Assembly (NCBI GenBank): GCA_947589155.1
Contig: CANQBH010000019.1
Span: 1-41,422, forward strand
Length of the DNA: 41,422 nt
Source: an uncultured Lachnospiraceae bacterium
Lineage (GTDB): Bacteria; Bacillota; Clostridia; Lachnospirales; Lachnospiraceae
Direction of reading: 5' to 3'
In this document: positions 35,276 through 41,422 of the stretch, one piece after another
How the letters are laid out: every line of letters begins with the position of its first letter
How positions within the stretch are numbered: the stretch's first letter is position 1
The notes under the pieces: generated by a model
Seen by the model: the letters and a program-made list of their open reading frames with translations, nothing else
Told to the model about the DNA's origin: nothing
Database searches by the model: none
Program-made: the position numbers and the translations under genes

Positions 35276-35325
35276 TTTATCATTAGAGGAGCAGATCCGC
35301 GAATATGATTCAGAGGTGATAAAAT

Positions 35326-36852
35326 ATGAAATGGATACACAGGATAGGGGCGTGCGCCGCGTCCGTGATGGCCGCGGTCTTACTTTTTTCCGGCGTTGTT
35401 TTGCCGGTCTGCGCGGAGGGACGGACGACGATCCATCTCAGCGGCGGTTCGCTGCAGGTGGGAGAGACGCTCACCGTTACGGTCACGGCGACGGAAAGCG
35501 CAGATATGAGCGTTTCCTATGACGCGGGCGTTCTGGAGTTTCAGGACGGCGGCTCGGGCCTGACGGCGGACGGCGGCACGGTGCAGTGCGAAGGGACTTC
35601 GGTCTCCCTGACGTTCCGCGCGATCGGCGAGGGCACGTCGCCGATCATCGTGGAGTCTTCTTCGGCGGCGGGCAGCAGCACGAAGGTCAGCGTCACGGGC
35701 GCGGCGTCGGCAGGAGAGCAGACGGATACTTCGGCAAATGACGCGGAGATCGACGGCCAGTTCGTGATCGACGGCGTCGGTTATGTCGTCTCCGAACGCT
35801 ATCCGGCGGAACAGATACCGGCGGGGTTTGAGCGGGTGACTGTGACGATCGACGGCTACGGCTATCGCGAACTCTCCAACGGCGCGATCACGCTTCTGTA
35901 TCTGAAGAAAGCGTCTGATGTGGAATCCGACGGCACGTTTTATGTGTACCATGAGGAACAGAACAGCGTTTCGCCGTTCTGGATGCTAGGTAACGCGGAG
36001 AATTATGTTCTGGTCGAGGAACCGGAGACTGTGCTCTCGCAGCGCCTTTCCGCCGTCGATGGCTGGGATTTTCCGGTGTACGCGACGGGAAGCGGCAACG
36101 GTTTCTTCTTTGTATACGGAAGCGATCAGACCGGCGCAAAAGGCTGGTATCAGTATGACGAGGCCTACGGTACGCTGCAGCGCGTCAACGATGAATTCCT
36201 GCAGGATACAGGGGATACACAAAGCGAAGCGGCTGCGGACGCCGCGCCGTCGGAAGGAAACGCCGCGTCCAAAGACAAGATCAAAAGCCAGCGTTATCTG
36301 ATCGCCGCGCTGCTCTTTCTTCTGGCCGCCTGCGTTGTGGTGATCATCAACCTTCTTCTGGCCCGCCGCAGGGACGCAGGGGAAGACGAAGACTGGACGG
36401 AGGATTCGGCTTCTGAAAGAACGGGCGGCGGATCCGAACCGGAAGAAGACGAAGAAGACGACTACTTCTACCGCAGGGACAGCAGACGGGTGCGGCAGAG
36501 TTTCCGGATGCAGCCGCCGGAGGAAGAAAACACCGGTGCTCCGCAGACATCGGAGGAAGAAAGTACCGGCGTTCCGCAGCCGCCGGAGGTAGAGAATATC
36601 AGCGTTCCGCAGCCGCCGGAAATAGAGAATATCAGCGTTCCGCAGCCGTCGGAGGAAGAAAACACCGACGCTCCGCAGATTCCGGAGGAAGCGCCGGAGG
36701 CGGAAAAACCGGAACGCGCAGTGAAGTCGGAGAAAAGCGCTTCCATCTACGAGGACTTAAAAGGGACCGAGGCGTTCCGCAGCAAGAAGGACACCCGCTA
36801 CAAATCCGATTCCAAGTCGCAGTTGGATATCCTGGATCTCAACGACCTGTAA
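35326..36852 (+). CDS. Membrane-anchored protein with Ig/cohesin-like outer domain and acidic repeat tail
   Basis: A 508-residue protein. Residues 1-30 form a signal peptide (hydrophobic stretch ending PVCA-E). Residues about 33-125 look like a cohesin- or Ig-like beta domain (VGETLTVTVTA, VSLTFRAIGEGTS). Residues about 142-295 form a second Tyr/Gly-rich outer domain of unknown type. One membrane segment (324-346) is followed by RRR, which places the C-terminus in the cytoplasm. The tail is strongly acidic, with five 11-residue repeats (396-450), and ends in a Lys/Ser/Asp-rich segment. The function is unknown; a sensor or scaffold linking outside to inside is possible. clpC follows after 31 bases. 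Confidence 0.75.
   Translation: MKWIHRIGACAASVMAAVLLFSGVVLPVCAEGRTTIHLSGGSLQVGETLTVTVTATESADMSVSYDAGVLEFQDGGSGLTADGGTVQCEGTSVSLTFRAIGEGTSPIIVESSSAAGSSTKVSVTGAASAGEQTDTSANDAEIDGQFVIDGVGYVVSERYPAEQIPAGFERVTVTIDGYGYRELSNGAITLLYLKKASDVESDGTFYVYHEEQNSVSPFWMLGNAENYVLVEEPETVLSQRLSAVDGWDFPVYATGSGNGFFFVYGSDQTGAKGWYQYDEAYGTLQRVNDEFLQDTGDTQSEAAADAAPSEGNAASKDKIKSQRYLIAALLFLLAACVVVIINLLLARRRDAGEDEDWTEDSASERTGGGSEPEEDEEDDYFYRRDSRRVRQSFRMQPPEEENTGAPQTSEEESTGVPQPPEVENISVPQPPEIENISVPQPSEEENTDAPQIPEEAPEAEKPERAVKSEKSASIYEDLKGTEAFRSKKDTRYKSDSKSQLDILDLNDL
36511..36675 (+). repeat. Five 33-bp tandem coding repeats
   Basis: These encode five 11-residue units of the pattern Q-P-P-E-x-E-N-x-x-x-P (QPPEEENTGAP, QTSEEESTGVP, QPPEVENISVP, QPPEIENISVP, QPSEEENTDAP), followed by a partial unit. 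Units 3 and 4 are almost identical, which suggests recent duplication. Confidence 0.9.
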
Positions 36853-36883
36853 AGCATTACTATGATTTTGGAGGCAGTCAATT

Positions 36884-39340
36884 ATGAATTTGACAGAGCA
36901 GGCGCAGTCGGCGCTTGATTATGCAAAACGAATATCCTCTCGCCTGAAGCACAATTATATCGGAACGGAACACGTTCTGGTAGGGCTGGTCAGACAGGAA
37001 GACGGACTGGCGTCAAAGGTGCTGCGCCGCATGGACGTTACGGAAGAAGCGCTGGTGCAGTTGATCCGCAACCTGATCTCTCCCGGCGAAGACGTCGCCG
37101 TATTGGATTGGGACGGCAATACGCCAAAACTGGAACAACTCTTATCCATGGCGGAGCAGGAAGCGCTTTCCTGCGGCATGTCCTGTATCGGCACGGAACA
37201 TCTTTTGCTGGCAATGTTAAAACTTCCGGATTCCGCGGGCACGCGGATCTTAACGTCGTTGTCCGTCGATACGCAAAAACTTTTTTCTGAGATCCTTTCA
37301 GCGATGGGTCGGGAAGGGGTTACATACAGAGAGGAGAATTCCGGCAGGAAACGGCGCAGGGGCGGCAGCGGGACCGCGATGCTGGAACAGTACGCAAGAG
37401 ATTTGACAAAGATGGCGGAAGAAGGCAGGCTAGATCCGGTGGTCGGACGCGAGGAGGAGATCCAGCGCATGATCCAGATCCTAAGCCGCCGGGGAAAGAA
37501 CAATCCCTGCCTGATCGGAGAGCCGGGCGTAGGAAAGACCGCCATTGTGGAAGGGCTGGCGGAGCGCATCGTTTCCGGCGTCGTTCCGGATTCGGTTCAG
37601 GACAAGAGGCTGATGACGCTGGATCTTTCGGGCATGGTCGCGGGTTCCAAATACCGCGGCGAATTTGAGGAGAGGATCAAGCGGGTGATCGACGAGGTGA
37701 TACGCGCCGGAAACATCCTTCTTTTCATTGACGAGATGCACACCATCATCGGCGCGGGAAGCGCGGAGGGGGCCATCGACGCCTCCAACATCCTAAAACC
37801 GGCGATGGCGCGCGGGGAATTGCAGATCATCGGCGCGACGACGATCGCCGAATACCGCAAATATGTGGAAAAGGACGCGGCGCTGGAGCGGCGCTTCCAG
37901 CCGGTCACGGTGGAGGAGCCGACGGTCGAGCAGACGGAAGCGATCCTGCGCGGGATCCGCGGCCAGTACGAGAGGCACCACGGGGTAAGGATCTCGGATG
38001 AGGCCGTGAAAGCGTGCGCGACGCTCTCGGACCGCTATATCTCCGACCGTTTCCTGCCGGACAAGGCGATTGACCTGATGGACGAATCGGCAGCCCGCCT
38101 GCGCCTGATGGCAGTAAAAGCGCCCGGACATATCTACGAAATGGAAGAAAGCGCCGCCACGCTCGAAGAACAGATGGAGGAGGCGCTGATGGCGGGCGAC
38201 GTCGGCAGGGCCGCCGAGATCCGCAGACAGAAGACCGAGGAGGAAAAGCGGATTGCCGCGCTGCGCCGCCGCTATGAAAAAAATAAAAAGAACGCGCAGC
38301 TTTGCCTGTCGGAAGAAGACGTAGCGCAGGTCGTATCCGCATGGACGAAGATACCGGTCTCCCGCCTGACGCAGAAAGAGGCGGAACGCCTGCAGGAATT
38401 GGAAAAGACCTTGCATAAACGCGTGATCGGGCAGGAGGAGGCCGTGTCCTCCGTTGCGCGCGCCGTCAGGAGAGGGCGCGTTGGCTTAAAGGAAGCGGAC
38501 CGTCCGATCGGTTCCTTCTTATTCCTCGGTCCGACAGGCGTCGGCAAGACGGAAGTGTCCAAGGCGCTGGCGGAAGCGGTCTTTGGAGACGAAAAAGCCA
38601 TGATCCGCGTCGACATGACCGAGTACATGGAAAAGCACAGCGTTTCCAAGATGATCGGTTCGCCGCCCGGCTATGTCGGTTACGAAGAAGGCGGCCAGTT
38701 GAGCGAGCAGATCCGGCGCAATCCGTATTCCGTCGTCCTGTTCGACGAGATCGAGAAGGCGCATCAGGATGTCTTCAATATCCTGCTTCAGGTGTTGGAC
38801 GACGGCCATATCACCGATTCGCAGGGGCGCAAAGTAAGTTTTAAGAATACGATCATCATTATGACCTCGAACGCCGGAGCGCAGGCGATCGTAGAGCCGA
38901 AGAAACTCGGTTTTGCTTCCTCCGACGACGAGCGTCAGGATTATGAATATATGAAAAGCGGCGTGATGGAAGAAGTGAAGCGGATCTTCAAACCGGAGTT
39001 CTTGAACCGCATTGACGAGACGATCGTCTTCCGCGCCTTAAACAAAGCGGACATGAAAAAGATCGTTACGATCATGAGCCGTTCGCTGATCGGGCGCTGC
39101 AAAACGCAGATGGATATTACGCTGCGCATCCGTCCTTCCGTCAAGGAGCATATCGTAGAAACGGCCTACGATCCGAAATTCGGGGCGCGGCCGCTGCGGC
39201 GGAAACTGCAGACGCTGGTGGAGGATGCGCTCGCCGAGCAGATCTTGAATGGAACGATCCGTGCCGGAGACAGCGTGGACGTAACGATGAAAAAAGGAAA
39301 AATCGCTTTCATCGCGGAGCACGCAAACGGCAAGGATTGA
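36884..39340 (+). CDS. clpC: ATP-dependent Clp protease ATP-binding subunit ClpC
   Basis: An 818-residue AAA+ unfoldase that feeds substrates to ClpP. It has the double Clp N-domain (NYIGTEHVL and [10 protein letters not shown]), a first ATPase with Walker A GEPGVGKT (212-219), a UVR-like middle domain ([20 protein letters not shown]) and a second ATPase with Walker A GPTGVGKT (549-556). The C-terminal part is typical ([12 protein letters not shown]). The length matches ClpC (about 810-820). It is not linked to ctsR, mcsA or mcsB here, and no CtsR operator was recognised. It lies 31 bases after the repeat-bearing membrane protein gene and probably shares its transcript. Confidence 0.96.
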   Translation: MNLTEQAQSALDYAKRISSRLKHNYIGTEHVLVGLVRQEDGLASKVLRRMDVTEEALVQLIRNLISPGEDVAVLDWDGNTPKLEQLLSMAEQEALSCGMSCIGTEHLLLAMLKLPDSAGTRILTSLSVDTQKLFSEILSAMGREGVTYREENSGRKRRRGGSGTAMLEQYARDLTKMAEEGRLDPVVGREEEIQRMIQILSRRGKNNPCLIGEPGVGKTAIVEGLAERIVSGVVPDSVQDKRLMTLDLSGMVAGSKYRGEFEERIKRVIDEVIRAGNILLFIDEMHTIIGAGSAEGAIDASNILKPAMARGELQIIGATTIAEYRKYVEKDAALERRFQPVTVEEPTVEQTEAILRGIRGQYERHHGVRISDEAVKACATLSDRYISDRFLPDKAIDLMDESAARLRLMAVKAPGHIYEMEESAATLEEQMEEALMAGDVGRAAEIRRQKTEEEKRIAALRRRYEKNKKNAQLCLSEEDVAQVVSAWTKIPVSRLTQKEAERLQELEKTLHKRVIGQEEAVSSVARAVRRGRVGLKEADRPIGSFLFLGPTGVGKTEVSKALAEAVFGDEKAMIRVDMTEYMEKHSVSKMIGSPPGYVGYEEGGQLSEQIRRNPYSVVLFDEIEKAHQDVFNILLQVLDDGHITDSQGRKVSFKNTIIIMTSNAGAQAIVEPKKLGFASSDDERQDYEYMKSGVMEEVKRIFKPEFLNRIDETIVFRALNKADMKKIVTIMSRSLIGRCKTQMDITLRIRPSVKEHIVETAYDPKFGARPLRRKLQTLVEDALAEQILNGTIRAGDSVDVTMKKGKIAFIAEHANGKD

Positions 39341-39434
39341 CGGGAAAAGAACTGGATATTTTTTGCGTCCTATTATATAATGAAAAGAGATGAGGGGTGT
39401 GGTTTCACATCAGCAGGTTGCAGGAGGAGAAAAG

Positions 39435-39851
39435 ATGGCTGTGGTGAGCGAGTTACTTCGTTGTGAGTCGGACGGAACGATCAGTTTTGGGGATTACACG
39501 CTGGACGCCAAGTCCAAAAAGGACAATGTAGAGCACATGGGCGACGTCTACAAAGTCAAAACGTTTAAGGAGATCACAAAACTGGAACGCAACGGCATGT
39601 TTGTCTACGAGTCGGTGCCGGGAACGGCGGTCGGGCATCTTCGCAGCAGTGCGGAGGGAGTTTCTTTTTCCGTAGAGGGAAAGGAGGACGCCCAGATCAC
39701 GTTAGAACTCGAGCCGGAAATGACGTACAGCATTTTGGTAGGCGGCGTCAACGCCGGAGAAATGAAGACCAACATGGGAGGCAAACTGAGTCTGAGCGTA
39801 GAATTGGATCCAAAGACATCTGTGGAAGTCGTGGTTTCCAAGATCGGATAG
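39435..39851 (+). CDS. Conserved clostridial protein of unknown function (138 residues)
   Basis: A 138-residue soluble protein, probably all beta. The recognisable features are ESDGTISFGDY, YKVKTFKEITKLERNGMFVYE, VEGKEDAQITLELE and a GGKLSLSVEL end. I recall close relatives throughout Lachnospiraceae, some labelled endosialidase in databases; nothing in the sequence supports that activity. The start is ATG 39435, after GCAGGAGGAGAAAAG; an in-frame ATG at 39390 lacks a ribosome site. A TATAAT (39376-39381) lies upstream without a clear -35. No signal peptide or membrane segment. It ends just before a terminator in the radA leader. Confidence 0.8.
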   Translation: MAVVSELLRCESDGTISFGDYTLDAKSKKDNVEHMGDVYKVKTFKEITKLERNGMFVYESVPGTAVGHLRSSAEGVSFSVEGKEDAQITLELEPEMTYSILVGGVNAGEMKTNMGGKLSLSVELDPKTSVEVVVSKIG

Positions 39852-39866
39852 CGATGACGATGGACG

Positions 39867-39896
39867 GCCCCACCTCTGCGGTGGGGCTTTTCTTTT
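39867..39896 (+). terminator. Terminator between the 138-residue protein gene and radA
   Basis: Stem GCCCCACC (39867-39874) with GGTGGGGC (39880-39887), loop TCTGC, then TTTTCTTTT. The radA ribosome site lies 14 bases further on, so radA probably depends on read-through. Confidence 0.9.
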
Positions 39897-39922
39897 GGAA
39901 AAACAGCAAAAAGGAGCAGGCG

Positions 39923-41281
39923 ATGGCAAAAACAAAGAGCAGCGTTTTCTTTTGCCAGGAATGCGGATACGAATCCGCAAAATGGGCGGGGCAGTGTCCG
40001 GCGTGCAAACAATGGAATACTTTTGTGGAGGAGACGGTAGACCGGAAGGCTTCCGTGAGCAAAAAGGAGATCCGCGAGATCAGGACGTCCACGCTGGACG
40101 AGATCCGCGCCGCGGACGAAAAACGGATCAGTACCGGCATGGCAGAACTCGACCGCGTGCTGGGCGGCGGCATCGTGCCGGGCTCCCTCGTTCTGGTAGG
40201 CGGCGATCCGGGAATCGGAAAGTCCACGCTGCTTCTGCAGGTGTGCCGCAATCTTTGCGAAGGCGGCGCGCCGGTGCTTTACATCTCGGGCGAGGAATCG
40301 CTTCAGCAGATCAAGATCCGCGCCGACCGGATCGGCAGTTTCAGCCGCAGTCTGGAACTGCTCTGCGAGACAAATCTCGAGCGGGTGCGCGGTGTGCTCG
40401 AGGAGAAAAGACCGCAGGTCGCCGTCATCGATTCCATTCAGACCATGTTCGGCGACGCCATATCTTCCGCGCCGGGCAGCGTGTCGCAGGTGCGCGAGGC
40501 GACCGGCGTGTTCATGCGCCTTGCCAAGGAACTCGGGATCGCGATCTTTGTCGTCGGGCATGTGACGAAAGAAGGCGTGGTGGCGGGGCCGCGCGTGCTG
40601 GAGCATATGGTCGATACGGTGCTCTATTTTGAAGGAGAGCGCCATGCGACTTACCGGATCCTGCGCGGCGTCAAGAACCGTTTCGGTTCGACCAATGAGA
40701 TCGGCGTGTTTGAGATGCGTCGGGAGGGCTTGGTCGAGGTCAAAAACCCGTCGGAATATATGCTGGACGGCAAGCCGAAGGGCGCCGCGGGATCCGTGGT
40801 CGCCTGTTCGATGGAAGGAACGCGTCCGATCCTGATCGAGATTCAGGCGCTCGTTTCGCGCAGCGCGTTCGGGATGCCGAGGCGCACCGCGGCGGGGACG
40901 GATTATAACCGCGTCAATCTGCTCATGGCCGTTATGGAAAAATCCCTCGGGATGAAACTCGCGGATCAGGACGCCTACGTCAATATCGCCGGAGGCATAC
41001 GGATCGTGGAACCGGCGATCGATCTCGGGCTGATCCTTGCGCTGGTCTCCAGTTACCGGAACCGGCCGATCGCCGAAGACGTGATCTGTTTCGGCGAGGT
41101 GGGGCTCAGCGGCGAGGTGCGGTCGGTACATATGGCGGAGCAGCGGATCGCGGAAGCGGAGAAACTCGGCTTTTCCGTCTGCATTCTTCCGAAAGTGTGT
41201 CTCAAAAACATACAAAAGACGGAGGACATCCGTCTGATCGGCGTGGACAATATACAGGAGGCCGTGCAGTACATAGGATGA
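39923..41281 (+). CDS. radA: DNA repair protein RadA
   Basis: A 452-residue RecA-like ATPase that helps process recombination intermediates. The N-terminal zinc finger reads CQECGYESAKWAGQCPAC, the Walker A GGDPGIGKST, the RadA-specific motif KNRFGSTNEIG, and the C-terminal Lon-protease-like domain includes IAGGIRI and FGEVGLSGEVR. The length is normal (about 455). The start is ATG 39923, after AAAAAGGAG; the open frame extends back to 39854 through the terminator hairpin and is not used. In Bacillota radA is often near clpC, as here, with the 138-residue gene between. Confidence 0.96.
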   Translation: MAKTKSSVFFCQECGYESAKWAGQCPACKQWNTFVEETVDRKASVSKKEIREIRTSTLDEIRAADEKRISTGMAELDRVLGGGIVPGSLVLVGGDPGIGKSTLLLQVCRNLCEGGAPVLYISGEESLQQIKIRADRIGSFSRSLELLCETNLERVRGVLEEKRPQVAVIDSIQTMFGDAISSAPGSVSQVREATGVFMRLAKELGIAIFVVGHVTKEGVVAGPRVLEHMVDTVLYFEGERHATYRILRGVKNRFGSTNEIGVFEMRREGLVEVKNPSEYMLDGKPKGAAGSVVACSMEGTRPILIEIQALVSRSAFGMPRRTAAGTDYNRVNLLMAVMEKSLGMKLADQDAYVNIAGGIRIVEPAIDLGLILALVSSYRNRPIAEDVICFGEVGLSGEVRSVHMAEQRIAEAEKLGFSVCILPKVCLKNIQKTEDIRLIGVDNIQEAVQYIG

Positions 41282-41357
41282 GAGTATTTGAACGAATATT
41301 CTGAAAAATGCAGTCAATATTGGCCGAAGTTTAACTTCTAAATTTGCAAAAAATCAG

Positions 41358-41386
41358 TTGACAGCGAAAAGAAAGCGTGTTAGTAT
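41358..41386 (+). promoter_or_regulatory. Strong promoter at the window edge, possibly of an rRNA operon
   Basis: Consensus TTGACA (41358-41363), a 17-base spacer and TAGTAT (41381-41386); a TATAAC three bases later is an alternative -10. The following sequence (near GACAGGACCTTGATA) resembles the leader before 16S rRNA genes in related Clostridia, as I recall it. The transcribed gene itself is outside the window. Confidence 0.5.
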
Positions 41387-41422
41387 AACATAGTTGCTGC
41401 CAACAGCGACAGGACCTTGATA

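Noticed and set aside
39854-39922. Earlier in-frame ATG for radA
   Set aside because: The extension runs through the terminator hairpin at 39867-39896. ATG 39923 has a ribosome site and gives the conserved zinc-finger start.

Overview
The window looks like chromosome of a moderately GC-rich Clostridia member, most likely Lachnospiraceae or a close relative. This is inferred from the gene families and signals: a T-box-controlled trpEGDCFBA operon, a type III glutamine synthetase, an ANTAR regulator, a DUF1846 protein, consensus SigA promoters and strong AGGAGG ribosome sites. There is no CRISPR array, insertion sequence, tRNA or complete rRNA gene. A promoter at the right edge may be that of an rRNA operon.

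Layout. 1-936: end of tgt, then yajC. 944-7828: a tryptophan T-box leader with a UGG specifier and the complete seven-gene trp operon. 7949-17059: maltodextrin/glycogen use, with an ABC binding protein and two permeases, malQ, a LacI-type repressor, a divergent AraC regulator and glgP. Two mirror-image LacI-type operators sit on the binding-protein promoter. 17089-22846: nitrogen block 1, with asparagine synthase, type III glutamine synthetase and an AmtB-PII fusion. 22905-28275: a more mixed segment with a C39-like protein, a MATE transporter, small or broken ORFs and a LytTR/GHKL two-component pair. 28284-31862: nitrogen block 2, with a GlnA-like protein, an ANTAR protein and CTP synthase. 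31871-41281: DUF1846 protein, purine permease, a small membrane protein, a membrane-anchored repeat protein, clpC, a conserved 138-residue protein and radA.

Most interesting point. The leaders of asnB, amtB and the glnA-like gene share one architecture that no other terminator in the window shows. A short hairpin with a six-base loop starting AAAG (AAAGGC, AAAGAT, AAAGGT) overlaps the 5' arm of an intrinsic terminator, and the AAAG of the loop would pair with the U-tract in the terminated form. Loops with A at position 1 and G at position 4 are the published signature of ANTAR RNA targets, and an ANTAR protein is encoded at 29683-30249. Its receiver domain has Asn at the phosphoacceptor position. 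The glnA-like gene just upstream lacks two conserved metal ligands of glutamine synthetase (E129 is Arg, E357 is Ile) and the C-terminal tail, so it may be a sensor rather than an enzyme. Together they suggest a nitrogen circuit in which a GS-like pseudoenzyme and a phosphorylation-independent antiterminator control ammonium uptake and glutamine and asparagine synthesis. This is inference from sequence and has not been tested.
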